DNA from: Natrinema salifodinae
GTDB lineage: Archaea; Halobacteriota; Halobacteria; Halobacteriales; Natrialbaceae
Assembly: GCF_900110455.1 (NCBI RefSeq)
Contig: NZ_FOIS01000002.1
Span: 434,001 to 498,000, forward strand
Direction: 5' to 3'
DNA length: 64,000 bases
Of this stretch, positions 24,209 to 32,941 are shown piece after piece; the stretch's first letter is position 1, and every line of letters begins with the position of its first letter. The notes under the pieces were generated by a model. The model did not search any database and was not told the origin of the DNA. It saw nothing but the letters and a program-made list of their open reading frames with translations. Made by a program: the position numbers and the translations under genes.

Positions 24209-24668
24209 TCGACGCGGCGGACGCGTAGTCCGTTACTCACACGCCGTTTCGAAGTCGTGCACCGGGCCGGTCGAATCTAGCCCCGACCGGCCCGGTCGTC
24301 GCCCGCACTTCGGATCGCTTCGATCTCCTCGAGTCTGACGACCGGACAGCCGGCACAGGGCGCCTCATCCACGAGAAAGAGGACGCGAGTCGGTGCCGAG
24401 TGCACCGACGCTTGCCGTTTCTCTTCCCGTTCACATGCACCGTCACCGATCGCTCGACACCGTCGCCGATTGTCGCGTCGGTTCGTGACGCGAATTCGGT
24501 CCGACCGGCGAGTCCAGCGTCTCCTCGTCGAGAGGGGCAGCTAGAACGACTAGTGCACTCGATCGTCGTGAGACGCCGCTGACGCGGCGAGAGTACCAAC
24601 GGGAGAGTCCGAAAAGAGAGCAGAACGACCAGCGGATCGGTCCGCGAGCGGCGGGCGAGTCGCGGCGC
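24209..24668. other. Long gap with a possible gene remnant
   Basis: No intact gene is evident between the convergent YdjM-like and membrane-protein genes. On the minus strand, a coding-looking tail occurs at 24277-24405, and upstream frames are only weakly protein-like. The remainder has haloarchaeal composition but no repeat or RNA that I recognise. Confidence 0.4.
24277..24405 (-). other. Coding-like fragment with a CxxC motif
   Basis: From a GTG at 24405 the frame gives VHSAPTRVLFLVDEAPCAGC, then PVVRLEEIEAIRSAGDDRAG and a TAG at 24277. Codon choice (CTC, GTC, GAG, ATC) is typical of the organism. The CAGC motif and a strand-like VLFLVDE suggest the end of a small metal-binding or thioredoxin-like protein. 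The upstream part of such a gene would need a frameshift, so it may be a pseudogene. Confidence 0.3.
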
Positions 24669-26654
24669 CTACGTCGTCGTCGGCCCCGGCGTACACATCG
24701 TTACGTCGCCGTTCGTGTAGACGGTCGCCTGGTCGGGCCGGCAGAGCTGGTCGTGAGAGACCTTACGGATCTCTGCGCGACCGGACTCGTCTCTGAAGTA
24801 GGACCCGTCGGTCGACTGCCTGGTTCGATGGACCGTGTAGTCGTGTTCGACGGCCTGGTCACCTTCGACTATCGCGGGGTTCGTCGCCGACCGCGGATAC
24901 GCGCCGGTCCGGCCGATCAGCGTCTGATACGGGTGATCGGTGTGCAGGTGCTGATCAGGGCGGATCTCGTCACCGTCCGGCGAGCCGGTCAGCTCGCCGA
25001 TCGACTGGGCCGCGGCGAGCTCCGACTGATCGTAGGCCAGGCGCTCGTGGTGCTCCGAGAAGACTGGATTATCGGTGGTGCTCTCGGCGGCGAACATCAT
25101 CGCGCCCGGATACGCGAGCGTGCCGATCAGCAACACGGCGATGACGAGCCCCGGCCGGAGGTTCTGGCGGAGCGTCCGGAGCCCGATCGCGCTGAGGATC
25201 GCCATCGGCGCGTAGAGGAACGCGAACCAGCGCGTCGGGATGAAGTTTCGGATGCCGAACATCGGCAGCCCGAGGACGAACACCAGCATGAACGCCGCGG
25301 CCAGCAGGAGCGTGAACACCGACTGCTCGGCGCGGCGCCGGTGGACGACGTACAGACAGCCGATGAATGTGGCCCCGAGCAGGAACAGGAAGCCGAGGTT
25401 GTCCACGTAGGGGACGATCTGGTCGAGCAGCGTCGTCGCCGTCTCGGCGGCCGCCTCCTCCGACTCGGCGGAGCCGCCGGAGGCGATGTTGAGAAAGCCC
25501 GCGCTCTCCTCTAAGGTCTCCGTGAAGTAGCTCAGCACCGTCGCCAGGAACGAGTCCTGCCGGTACGGCGTCAGCGACCAGACGAAAATCGTCAGTCCGA
25601 GGTTGAAGACGACGAGCCCGACGAGGTTGACCGGCTTCTTCGTCCGGAAGACGCTCGTGTCCAGCCGCGTGAGTCCCAGCGGACCGACGACGAACACGAG
25701 CTGGGCGATAAACGCCGCGAGCAGGAACACGAGCATGATGAACGTCGACACCTGATGGGTGAGGATGACGGCGACGCTCAACAACACGAGCATCGCGAAG
25801 TCCCGAACCGTGTACTCGATCCGCATGACCCGGATCAGCGCGTACACCAGCGCCAGGAAGAAGACCAAGCCCAGGCTCGTGGCGATGAGGTGCATCCCCC
25901 ACCGTGAGACGTGGCCCGCGAGGGCGTAGAACGCCGTCGCCAGCGTCGCCCACCGCGCCGTGACCAGCAGGTTCGTCGCGGCGTAGACGAGTAACACCGA
26001 GAGGGGCATCACGACGCCCACGGAGAGGTACAGCGCGGAGCGGACCGGGAGGTCGTACAGCAGCGCCGCGGCCGAGACGAACAGGTGGTAGAACGGCGAG
26101 CCGTAGTGCTTGTCGTGAGAGATCGCGCCGAGCGACTGCTCCGAGAGGATCGACTCGACGAGGCTGCTGTGGGTCCAGATGTCGATCCCGATGTACCCCG
26201 GCGTCACGTACAGGGCGGTAAACCGGAAGACGAACGCGAACAGGACGATCTGGAGCACCACCAGGCCGGGCCGGAAGTCGTCGTCGTTCGTGAACAGGAC
26301 CTGGCCGATCAGGAGCGTCCCGACGACGCCCGCCAGGCCGAAGAACGCCGGCGTGCGCGTCTCCTGAGCGACCGCTAGCAGGACGAGCGCCGTCAGGCCG
26401 ACGAGGACGACACTCGGCAGCGCCATCGACACCGGCGACGGCAGCGTCGGCAGCGCCCGCGTATCGTCCTGCTGGTACAGGGCGGTGAGGTAGAGGATGC
26501 ACGCGGTTCCGAGGACGATCGGGACGGTTTTGAGATAGATCTGCGACGCGAAAAAGCGCAGCGGGAACAGTGCCAGCGCGATCAGCAGGCCGCCGATCGC
26601 CGCGACCGTGTCGAGACGCAGCGGCCGCAGTTCCGACAGCGATCTATACTTCAT
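24669..26654 (-). CDS. Large polytopic membrane protein, glycosyltransferase GT-C-like
   Basis: The 661-residue protein has 13 or more hydrophobic helices and a C-terminal soluble region (about 540-661). After the helices around 130-150 comes GYIGIDIWTHSSLVESIL, whose Asp and flanking polar residues resemble the first-loop catalytic acid of GT-C fold transferases; HDKHYGSPFYHLFVS follows. It should work at the outer face on lipid-linked sugars, as a transferase or polymerase; the exact family (DUF2206-like or DUF6541-like) is uncertain. It is the last gene of a five-gene operon and overlaps the preceding GT4 by 11 bases. Confidence 0.7.
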   Translation of the reverse strand: MKYRSLSELRPLRLDTVAAIGGLLIALALFPLRFFASQIYLKTVPIVLGTACILYLTALYQQDDTRALPTLPSPVSMALPSVVLVGLTALVLLAVAQETRTPAFFGLAGVVGTLLIGQVLFTNDDDFRPGLVVLQIVLFAFVFRFTALYVTPGYIGIDIWTHSSLVESILSEQSLGAISHDKHYGSPFYHLFVSAAALLYDLPVRSALYLSVGVVMPLSVLLVYAATNLLVTARWATLATAFYALAGHVSRWGMHLIATSLGLVFFLALVYALIRVMRIEYTVRDFAMLVLLSVAVILTHQVSTFIMLVFLLAAFIAQLVFVVGPLGLTRLDTSVFRTKKPVNLVGLVVFNLGLTIFVWSLTPYRQDSFLATVLSYFTETLEESAGFLNIASGGSAESEEAAAETATTLLDQIVPYVDNLGFLFLLGATFIGCLYVVHRRRAEQSVFTLLLAAAFMLVFVLGLPMFGIRNFIPTRWFAFLYAPMAILSAIGLRTLRQNLRPGLVIAVLLIGTLAYPGAMMFAAESTTDNPVFSEHHERLAYDQSELAAAQSIGELTGSPDGDEIRPDQHLHTDHPYQTLIGRTGAYPRSATNPAIVEGDQAVEHDYTVHRTRQSTDGSYFRDESGRAEIRKVSHDQLCRPDQATVYTNGDVTMCTPGPTTT

Positions 26655-27606
26655 GGCTCACCCCCGTCCGGCGGGCCGTTCCGTCCGGTCGATCGAGCGC
26701 GCGGCGGTACACGCCGAGGAGGCGATCCCCCATCGCCTCGAGTCCGAGTCCGTCGACGGCATCCCGGCCGTTCGACCGGCGGGAGCCGTCGAGGACGCGC
26801 TCGAGGCCGGCGGCCAGGTCGGCGTCGGTCGACCCAACGACGCAGTCGTCGACGTCGGCGATCGTCTCGCGGACGAAGCCGACGTCGGTCGAGACGATCG
26901 GGACGTTACAGGCGGCGGCCTCCTTGACGACCATGGGACCGCTCTCCCGCTTCGAGGTCACGAGGAGGACGTCGCTCGCGTTCATGTAGTACGGCATCTC
27001 CTCGTAGGGGACGTCGTCGATCGTTCGCACCTCAAGGTCGACGTCGGCGCGCTCGGCGACGCGTTCGGCCCGCGGGTAGTCCTTGACGTCCCGGCTCGGA
27101 TCGTACGGAAACAGCGCGATCCGCTCGTCGGCGTCCCAGCCGATCCGTTCGCGAGCCTCCTCGCGGGGGATCGGCCTGAACCGCTCCGTATCGACGCCGA
27201 ACGGAATCTCCGCGTGCTCGACGTCGAGCTCGCGGGACATCACCGGGCTCGGGACGATGGTCGCGTCGGCGAGCCGAGCGCCGGCCCGGCTAATCCGACG
27301 GAGCCAGCCCATGTCGCTCATCAGGTCCGTTCCCCACAGGCTCAACACGACCGGCCTGGTCGGCTGGGCGAGCGCGAACGGCGCGACCAGGCCGTAGTGG
27401 CCGTGGACGAGATCGTACTCGTCGGACAGGACGTGCGAGAGCACTCGCGGATAGAAACGGAGGTAGTCCAGCGGCGTCCGCGGGGAGTCGGCGCTGTACT
27501 CTCCGGGCACGCCAACGACGGTACACTCGACGCCGCGGTCCTCGAGGACCGCGACCTGCTGTTCGAAGAACGATCGCGTGGACGTGATGAGATGAAGGAC
27601 GTGCAT
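26644..27606 (-). CDS. Family 4 glycosyltransferase
   Basis: The 320-residue protein has a GT-B fold. The N-domain starts MHVLHLITSTRSFFEQQV and contains YDLVHGHYGLVAPFAL and LSLWGTDLM. The C-domain has AEIPFGVDTERFRPI, then the motif SKRESGPMVVKEAAACNVPIVSTDVGFVRE, where the E-x7-E pattern (ESGPMVVKE) binds the nucleotide sugar. It should add a sugar with retention of configuration at the cytoplasmic face. It begins two bases after the DUF354 stop and overlaps the membrane protein downstream, so all are co-translated. The enzyme is shorter than many GT4 proteins but the motifs are complete. Confidence 0.88.
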   Translation of the reverse strand: MHVLHLITSTRSFFEQQVAVLEDRGVECTVVGVPGEYSADSPRTPLDYLRFYPRVLSHVLSDEYDLVHGHYGLVAPFALAQPTRPVVLSLWGTDLMSDMGWLRRISRAGARLADATIVPSPVMSRELDVEHAEIPFGVDTERFRPIPREEARERIGWDADERIALFPYDPSRDVKDYPRAERVAERADVDLEVRTIDDVPYEEMPYYMNASDVLLVTSKRESGPMVVKEAAACNVPIVSTDVGFVRETIADVDDCVVGSTDADLAAGLERVLDGSRRSNGRDAVDGLGLEAMGDRLLGVYRRALDRPDGTARRTGVSHEV

Positions 27607-27608
27607 AG

Positions 27609-28679
27609 TTAGCCGGGGTTCGGTGCGAGCGCCGACCGGTCCGGATCGCTCGCGGAGCCCGCCGTCTCAACCTCCCGGACGACGACGTCGGTCACGTCGA
27701 TCCGGTCGGCGAGCAGTCGGTCGCGTCGGCGCTGCCACGTCGTCTGGTCGTCGTCGTCGACGATCGAGACCGCCCGTTCGATCGAGCGGGCGTGGCGGTC
27801 CTCGTCGTTGTAGCTGAACACGAGACCGTACTCCTCGTCGAGTTCGGAGACGTACCCCAGCGAGAGCGAGTTCACGTACACTGCCGGGGTTCCGAGGACC
27901 GCCGCCTCGGCGGCCATCGTCGCCCCCTCGCCGACGAAACAGTCGGCGTAGGCGAGCAGATCGTGCATCCGGTCGGGCGCCAGCGTGTACCGGTAGTCCT
28001 CGAGTTCGGCCGGCAGGTCGACCTCCGAGGTGAGTAGAACGGTCGCGCCGGCGTCCTCGAGCCGTTCGACGACGTCGACGGGGTCGTCGAACCCGCCCTG
28101 ACCGACGTCGTGCGAGGAGTCCCAGCTGCTCAGCCGCATCACCGCGATGGTGTCGTCCGGCTCGACGCCGGCGTCGTCGAGGACCGTGGGATCGGGCTCG
28201 AACCGGTCGGGATGCAGGTACGCGAGTTCGTGATAGCCGGGGTACCGAATCTGTTTCGAGCCGATGTCGCCCCGGTAGCACTCCGGCGTGCAGACGACGT
28301 CGGCGAACGGGTAGGCAAGTCGCTTGATGATCGTCGCGTGCTCGGTGTCGTAGAAGACGACGCTCGTCGCGCCGACCACCGAGGCGACGTGGGCCGCGGC
28401 GACGCCGCCGATGGCCGTGATGACGTCCGGCTCGATCCGCCGCGCCCGTCGCAGGAGCCGCGTCTCGTAGGTCGCCTGAACCGCGGCCAGCGAGAGCAGC
28501 GAGTCCGACTCGCCGGCGAGCACCTCGTGGTCGATCTCGGCCCGTTCGAGCAGTTCGACCGTCACCTCGTTCTCTCGGGCGAAGACGTGGAGCTCGTGGC
28601 CCTGTTCCTGCAGTTCCCGAATCGCGTGCTTGAAGAAGTGGACGTGGCCCGGGTGCTGGATCGTGACGATCACGCGCAT
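27609..28679 (-). CDS. DUF354 family protein, GT-B glycosyltransferase/epimerase-like
   Basis: The 356-residue protein matches DUF354: VIVTIQHPGHVHFFKHAIRE, HEVLAGESDSLL, a DVITAIGGVAAAHVASVVG segment, FYDTEHATIIKRLAYPFAD, CTPECY and the late CFVGEGATMAAEAAVLGTPAVYV. The last part resembles UDP-N-acetylglucosamine 2-epimerase and GT-B nucleotide-binding ends. DUF354 genes occur in archaeal glycan clusters, and their chemistry is unproven. I place the start at 28679, where the ATG shares its A with the TGA of the upstream GT2 (TGATG), a sign of translational coupling. A longer reading frame to 28880 is only the shadow of that GT2. Confidence 0.85.
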   Translation of the reverse strand: MRVIVTIQHPGHVHFFKHAIRELQEQGHELHVFARENEVTVELLERAEIDHEVLAGESDSLLSLAAVQATYETRLLRRARRIEPDVITAIGGVAAAHVASVVGATSVVFYDTEHATIIKRLAYPFADVVCTPECYRGDIGSKQIRYPGYHELAYLHPDRFEPDPTVLDDAGVEPDDTIAVMRLSSWDSSHDVGQGGFDDPVDVVERLEDAGATVLLTSEVDLPAELEDYRYTLAPDRMHDLLAYADCFVGEGATMAAEAAVLGTPAVYVNSLSLGYVSELDEEYGLVFSYNDEDRHARSIERAVSIVDDDDQTTWQRRRDRLLADRIDVTDVVVREVETAGSASDPDRSALAPNPG

Positions 28680-29737
28680 CAGCGACGCACCCCCAGGTCG
28701 GCGTTGTCCCGCGCGTCGACCCGCATCGCGAGCAGGAAGAGGCCGGCGCTCGCGACGAGCGCGAACGCGGCCGCAATCGGTTCGCGCGCGGACGCCTCGC
28801 CGCCGACCGCGTTCGCGCCGCCGACGGCCGCGATCGAGCCGGCCGCTGCCAGCGCGGCGATTCCCGCCACGTAACAGCACACGGCGGGGTTGAGACGGTT
28901 GGCGGCGAACTGCGCCGCCATCCGCCGGCAGAACCCCCGAAGCAGGGTGATCGAGGTGGCCGGGACGAACGTCCGGTACTGAATCGTACTCTCCTCGTCG
29001 TCGTACACCGCCGGCATCGACACGTCGGCGACGCGCATGTCCGCGACGTTCAGCCGGACGAGCAGGTCGTTGGGGTAGTCGTGATCGTCCGGGAGCGACT
29101 CGGCGTCGATCGCCGACAGCGCCTCGTGAGAGATCGCGGTGTACCCATTCTGGGGATCCTGCAGCCGCCAGTAGCCGCTCGCGATCTTCGTGAGCTGTGT
29201 CAGCAGCCAGTTGCCGAACAGCCGGAACGGCGGCATCTCCCGTCGGGAGGCCCGATCGGCGAGCCGGTTGCCCTTCGCGTAGTCGGCGTCGCCCTCCACG
29301 ATCGGGTCCAGCAGCCGCGAGAGCTGGTCGGGATCCATCTGGCCGTCGGCGTCCATCGTGACCGCGACGTCGACGCCGTCATCGCGCGCGCGAACGTATC
29401 CGGTCCGGAGCGCGCCGCCGGCGCCCTGGTTCTCCTCGTGGCGGATAGGGACGATTTCGGTCCCCGACTCGACGACAGCGCCGCCGTCCGGAAGGGAAGC
29501 GCGGAGCCGCTGACCACCGGCCTCGTTTTCGGAAGCGACGGCCGCCGCGGACTCGTCGCTCGCCTCCCGCGAGGCGGCTGCGTACTCCCGGATGATCTCC
29601 CACGTGTCGTCCGTCGAGCAGTCGTCGACGGCGTAGATCCGATCGACGAAGTCCGGAATCGTCGCGAGCACGTCGCCGACGTGGGCCGCTTCGTTGTACG
29701 CCGGGACGATCACGCCGATCGTGTGTCCTCGATACAT
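28679..29737 (-). CDS. Family 2 glycosyltransferase, dolichol-phosphate-sugar synthase type
   Basis: The 352-residue protein opens IGVIVPAYNEAAHVGDVLATI and has VDDCSTDDTWEII, NQGAGGALRTGY, VTMDADGQMDPDQL (catalytic DxD) and DPQNGYTAISHEAL, all typical of dolichol-phosphate mannose/glucose synthase-type GT2s. Two C-terminal membrane helices (about 290-312 and 322-342) anchor it. An oddity is about 40 inserted residues rich in Ser, Glu and Ala between the second strand and the NQGAGG motif (about 56-95), absent from usual relatives. It should charge the lipid carrier. It is coupled on both sides (TAATG with the dehydrogenase, TGATG with DUF354). Confidence 0.88.
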   Translation of the reverse strand: MYRGHTIGVIVPAYNEAAHVGDVLATIPDFVDRIYAVDDCSTDDTWEIIREYAAASREASDESAAAVASENEAGGQRLRASLPDGGAVVESGTEIVPIRHEENQGAGGALRTGYVRARDDGVDVAVTMDADGQMDPDQLSRLLDPIVEGDADYAKGNRLADRASRREMPPFRLFGNWLLTQLTKIASGYWRLQDPQNGYTAISHEALSAIDAESLPDDHDYPNDLLVRLNVADMRVADVSMPAVYDDEESTIQYRTFVPATSITLLRGFCRRMAAQFAANRLNPAVCCYVAGIAALAAAGSIAAVGGANAVGGEASAREPIAAAFALVASAGLFLLAMRVDARDNADLGVRR

Positions 29738-31137
29738 TATAGTCCGCGGTAGACGAGTTCGGCGTCGGCTGCTTCGTCCGAGTCGAACGATCCCGCGACG
29801 TCGATCAACGCGCCGTCGTCGTCGAGCGCCGCCGCGACGTCGTCGAGTTCGAGGTCATCGAACTCCGAGTGCGAGGTCGCGACGAGGACGGCGTCGAACC
29901 CGTCGATCGAGAGCGATTCCTGCACGTCGATATCGAACGCGTCGCGGACGGTATCGTTGTCCGCGTACGGATCGTATCCTTCGACGTCGATGTCGAACTC
30001 CCGGAGGTGCTCGACGACGTCGGCTACCTTCGAACTGCGGATGTCCCCCACGTCCGACTTGTACGTGAGACCGAGCACCAGCACGCGGCTCTCGCGCAAC
30101 GTCTTGTGACACTGGTTGAGCGCCTTGATCGTCAGTTCGGCGACGTGACTCGGCATCGATTCGTTGACCGATCGGCTCGTGAGGATCAGCTCCGGATCGA
30201 CCCCTGCCCGTTTCGCGCGGTGGGCGAAGAAGTACGGATCGACCGGAATGCAGTGGCCGCCGACGAGCCCCGGCCGGTACCCGTGGAAGTTCCACTTCGT
30301 CCCCGCCGCTTCGAGCACTTCGCGGGTGTCCAGGCCCAGTTCCTCGAAGACCCTCGCGAGCTCGTTGACGAGCGCGATGTTGACGTCGCGCTGGACGTTC
30401 TCGATGACCTTGCAGGCCTCGGCGACCTCGATCGACGGCGCGCGGTGGACCCCCGCGTCGACGACCGACGCGTACAGCGTCGCCACCTCCTCGAGGACTC
30501 GATCGTTTTGCCCACTGACGACTTTGACGACGTCCTCGAGGCCGTGTTCCTCGTCGCCTGGCGTGGCGCGCTCCGGCGAGTAGCCGACGAAGAAGTCCTC
30601 GCCGGCGGTCAGATCGGCGGCGTCTTCGAGCGCCGGTAGGAGGACCTCGCGCGTCGCACCCGGGTAGACCGTCGATTCGAGGACGACGGTCGTTCCGGGT
30701 TCCATCTTCGAACCGACGGTGGTCGCCGCGCTCTCGATATAGTCTAAATTCGGCCGATCGTCCTCGTCGATGGGTGTCGGCACGGCGATGATGACGTAGT
30801 CGGCCTCGCCGATCTGGCTCGCATCGGTAGTATAGGAGATGTCACCGTCCTGGACCGCCGCGTCAGAGAGGTCTCCGGTCGTGTCGATCCCGTCCTGAAG
30901 CCGCTCGACCGTCGTGTCGTCGACGTCGTACCCGATCACACGGTAGTTCGACCGCGCGAACCCGACCGCGAGCGGGAGGCCGACGTAGCCGAGCCCGACG
31001 ACACAGATCGTCGCGTCGCGCGTGGCCCGCACCTCGGTGTGCTCGAGCGCAGTACTGCCCCTGTTCGAGTCGACCCCGTAGCGGTCGCTCTCTCGCTCGT
31101 CCGCTCGCTGCTCCGTGTCGCTGATTATCTGAGTCAT
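29737..31137 (-). CDS. Nucleotide-sugar dehydrogenase, UDP-glucose/UDP-ManNAc dehydrogenase family
   Basis: The 466-residue protein has an N-terminal Rossmann domain (ICVVGLGYVGLPLAVGF), the AVPTPIDEDDRP segment, STVYPGATREVLLP, FVGYSPERATPGD, the middle-domain ACKVIENVQRDVNIALVNEL and the catalytic Cys296 in GGHCIPVDPYFF, then a C-terminal domain (VLVLGLTYKSDVGDIRSSK). It oxidises the C6 alcohol of a UDP-sugar to a uronic acid with two NAD+. AglM of Haloferax is a UDP-glucose dehydrogenase of this family; whether glucose or ManNAc is used cannot be read here. It heads the five-gene operon. I prefer the ATG at 31137; a GTG at 31200 is in frame. Confidence 0.9.
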   Translation of the reverse strand: MTQIISDTEQRADERESDRYGVDSNRGSTALEHTEVRATRDATICVVGLGYVGLPLAVGFARSNYRVIGYDVDDTTVERLQDGIDTTGDLSDAAVQDGDISYTTDASQIGEADYVIIAVPTPIDEDDRPNLDYIESAATTVGSKMEPGTTVVLESTVYPGATREVLLPALEDAADLTAGEDFFVGYSPERATPGDEEHGLEDVVKVVSGQNDRVLEEVATLYASVVDAGVHRAPSIEVAEACKVIENVQRDVNIALVNELARVFEELGLDTREVLEAAGTKWNFHGYRPGLVGGHCIPVDPYFFAHRAKRAGVDPELILTSRSVNESMPSHVAELTIKALNQCHKTLRESRVLVLGLTYKSDVGDIRSSKVADVVEHLREFDIDVEGYDPYADNDTVRDAFDIDVQESLSIDGFDAVLVATSHSEFDDLELDDVAAALDDDGALIDVAGSFDSDEAADAELVYRGL

Positions 31138-31488
31138 GGCTGAGACGTTGTCGCTGAACCGTCGCACGACCGGTGCGACGGAGATCCCGAATCGTTGCAC
31201 CCGCGATCCGCGGGCGTTCCTCAGCCATATCGACTGCCCAAGGGGGGTTTACTATAGCTCGAATAAGCGGGTGCAAGAGTAGTGCGCAGCGGCACCCGAC
31301 GGCCACGACCGCTGGCGCTGGCGTCGACGGCCGCGCCAGCCCGCCGAGCGAACGCTTAAATCGTTGTTAAACTCGACTGTACCAACCTATAATGAAGACC
31401 CGTGGCCTCGGAGTTTCAGTGCGGTCGGTGAGCCCGCGACCGGCGCAAGTCGGTCGGACGCCGGCCGCGACAGAACCGTGACAAACCC
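31138..31488. promoter_or_regulatory. Divergent intergenic region, dehydrogenase operon / HTH gene
   Basis: About 350 bp without a gene. The core CTATAGTAAACC (minus strand, 31246-31257) resembles the CGATAATAAACC elements elsewhere and lies about 110 bp before the chosen start or 46 bp before the alternative GTG. Short inverted GC repeats (CGTCGCACGACCGGTGCGACG near 31161-31181) lie in the leader, which could fold. Confidence 0.45.
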
Positions 31489-32148
31489 ATGGTGCCCACT
31501 TCCCAGATCGAAGTCCGAACCGCGTTCGAATCGATTCGTCGCACCGTTGCGGTCGATATCGGTCCGGCTTCGAGTCACTACGACGAGGCACGCGTGACTG
31601 CAGTGGAATTCGTCCCCAGGCTCGGCGACCACTCCGGAGAACCGTTGTCCTGGTTGCAACTGCTTCGCGTGTCCTCGAGTTGGGAAGCGGCCCTGCTCGC
31701 GGTTCTGTTCCTGCTGATCAGCGGGCTCGTCGGGATCCGCGCGGCCGAAGTGGTCTCGGACCGCGACGTCGATCTGCCCACGCTCCCGCTGATCGCGTCC
31801 GCCGCGGACCAGGCGGACGAATCAGACGGCACACGCACGGACGATCCACGGGGGTACGAGTACTACCTCTCCCCCGACACACCACCGGAACTCTTGAGCG
31901 ACGAAGGAAAGGTAGTCCGACTGCTCGTCGCGAACCACGGTCGCATTCGCCAGCACCAGATCGCCGAAGAGACGGGCTGGTCGAAGTCGAAGGTTAGCCG
32001 GATCTGCTCGCAGATGTACGCCGACGGCACGATCGAGAAGCAATCGGTCGGCCGAGAGAACGTCATCACCCTGTCCGAACGGCAGTCCGACGAGACAGCG
32101 TCCGACGACGAGAGCCAATCGGATGACGTCGAGAATCCGCTTCCGTGA
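31489..32148 (+). CDS. Membrane-tethered winged-helix transcriptional regulator
   Basis: The 219-residue protein has a short N-terminal region, one membrane helix (about 62-83: EAALLAVLFLLISGLVGIRAAEV), an acidic linker and a C-terminal winged-helix domain (about 132-195). The last reads LLSDEGKVVRLLVANHGRIRQHQIAEETGWSKSKVSRICSQMYADG in sections, a MarR/HTH_24-like fold of the haloarchaeal DUF7343 kind. It is likely a regulator held at the membrane. It lies opposite the nucleotide-sugar dehydrogenase operon, which it may control; that is inference from position. Confidence 0.75.
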   Translation: MVPTSQIEVRTAFESIRRTVAVDIGPASSHYDEARVTAVEFVPRLGDHSGEPLSWLQLLRVSSSWEAALLAVLFLLISGLVGIRAAEVVSDRDVDLPTLPLIASAADQADESDGTRTDDPRGYEYYLSPDTPPELLSDEGKVVRLLVANHGRIRQHQIAEETGWSKSKVSRICSQMYADGTIEKQSVGRENVITLSERQSDETASDDESQSDDVENPLP

Positions 32149-32707
32149 CCGCACACCGAACACCGACCTCGGTTGGCCGATCCTCGTTCGAACGGCTCGA
32201 ACCGCTCGAGTCGTTCGAACCGATCTGCTCGCGAGAGGAGTCGGATCGAACCTGCACCCCTCGGCGGAGGCTACCGTTCCGAACCGTCGCGGGTCTGTCG
32301 TAACGGCGGCGTCGGGATCGCCGTCCCACGAGTCCCGATCCGTCATATCGGACCCAATTCGCAGCGATCGGTGTGGCGCCCACCGTCACGCTCGATGGAT
32401 GAACGGCAGTACGCGCCCGATCGGAATTATTTTCGTCCGTTCGGCCCGGCGACGGCGAGTGTAACCCGACCGCCCGATAACGCCGGTTAGTAGCTCGATA
32501 AGTCCCTCGACGCGACTAACGGCTCGGCACCGTCACCGGCTCGGATACCCGTCTCGGACCGGTTTACACCCCGCCGCGGCCGCACGAGAATCGAACGAAT
32601 GCTCGGTCGATCACTGATTGTCGGATCGATTAGCTATCGATTGCAGAATCTGCAACCGAATTCCGCATTATAATCCGGATAGCTACCGTCTTATTCGTCG
32701 TATAGTA
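32149..32707. promoter_or_regulatory. Intergenic region with palindromes before glmS
   Basis: About 560 bp, GC-rich then AT-richer, without a supported gene. The perfect palindrome TTGCAGA-A-TCTGCAA lies at 32641-32655, and ATCGAT-TAGCT-ATCGAT just before it (about 32625-32641). A GTATAGTAAT core sits at 32699-32708. The palindromes are good operator candidates for the leader frame and glmS. Confidence 0.4.
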
Positions 32708-32941
32708 ATGCCCGCTGTCGAGAGTGGTTGGAGTAACGCCCGACCCGTGGACGGCGGGTCCGGGACCACCACAACAATGACACGACACGAATCTGGCACT
32801 GCACTGCAGGCAGCGGTCTCGAACCGACTCGATTCGACGGCGGACGCCGATACTCGTCGCGTCGCACACCGTTCGCCTGGCGGTGCGCCGTGCCCGCCGT
32901 TGACGCCGACACCCGCCGCGGAAACGGAGGTGAGCGGCTGA
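32708..32941 (+). CDS. Possible leader reading frame coupled to glmS
   Basis: A 77-codon frame (ATG at 32708, or an internal ATG at 32777 giving 54 codons) ends in a TGA that overlaps the glmS ATG (TGATG). The protein (MPAVESGWSNARPVDGGSG at the start) matches no family I know. The end of the frame contains the strong ribosome-binding site of glmS, so translation of the frame would bring ribosomes to glmS. This could be regulation or a decayed upstream gene, for example a sugar nucleotidyltransferase often found before glmS. Confidence 0.35.
   Translation: MPAVESGWSNARPVDGGSGTTTTMTRHESGTALQAAVSNRLDSTADADTRRVAHRSPGGAPCPPLTPTPAAETEVSG
32926..32934 (+). promoter_or_regulatory. Consensus Shine-Dalgarno site of glmS
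   Basis: GGAGGTGAG pairs with the 16S rRNA tail over its full length and lies six bases before the ATG at 32941. It fixes the glmS start, which must expose Cys2. Confidence 0.8.

Noticed and set aside
30863-31306. A leaderless frame from an ATG at 31228 on the minus strand
   Set aside because: It begins at a good distance from a TATA-like core but becomes Arg-rich and runs out of frame through the dehydrogenase.
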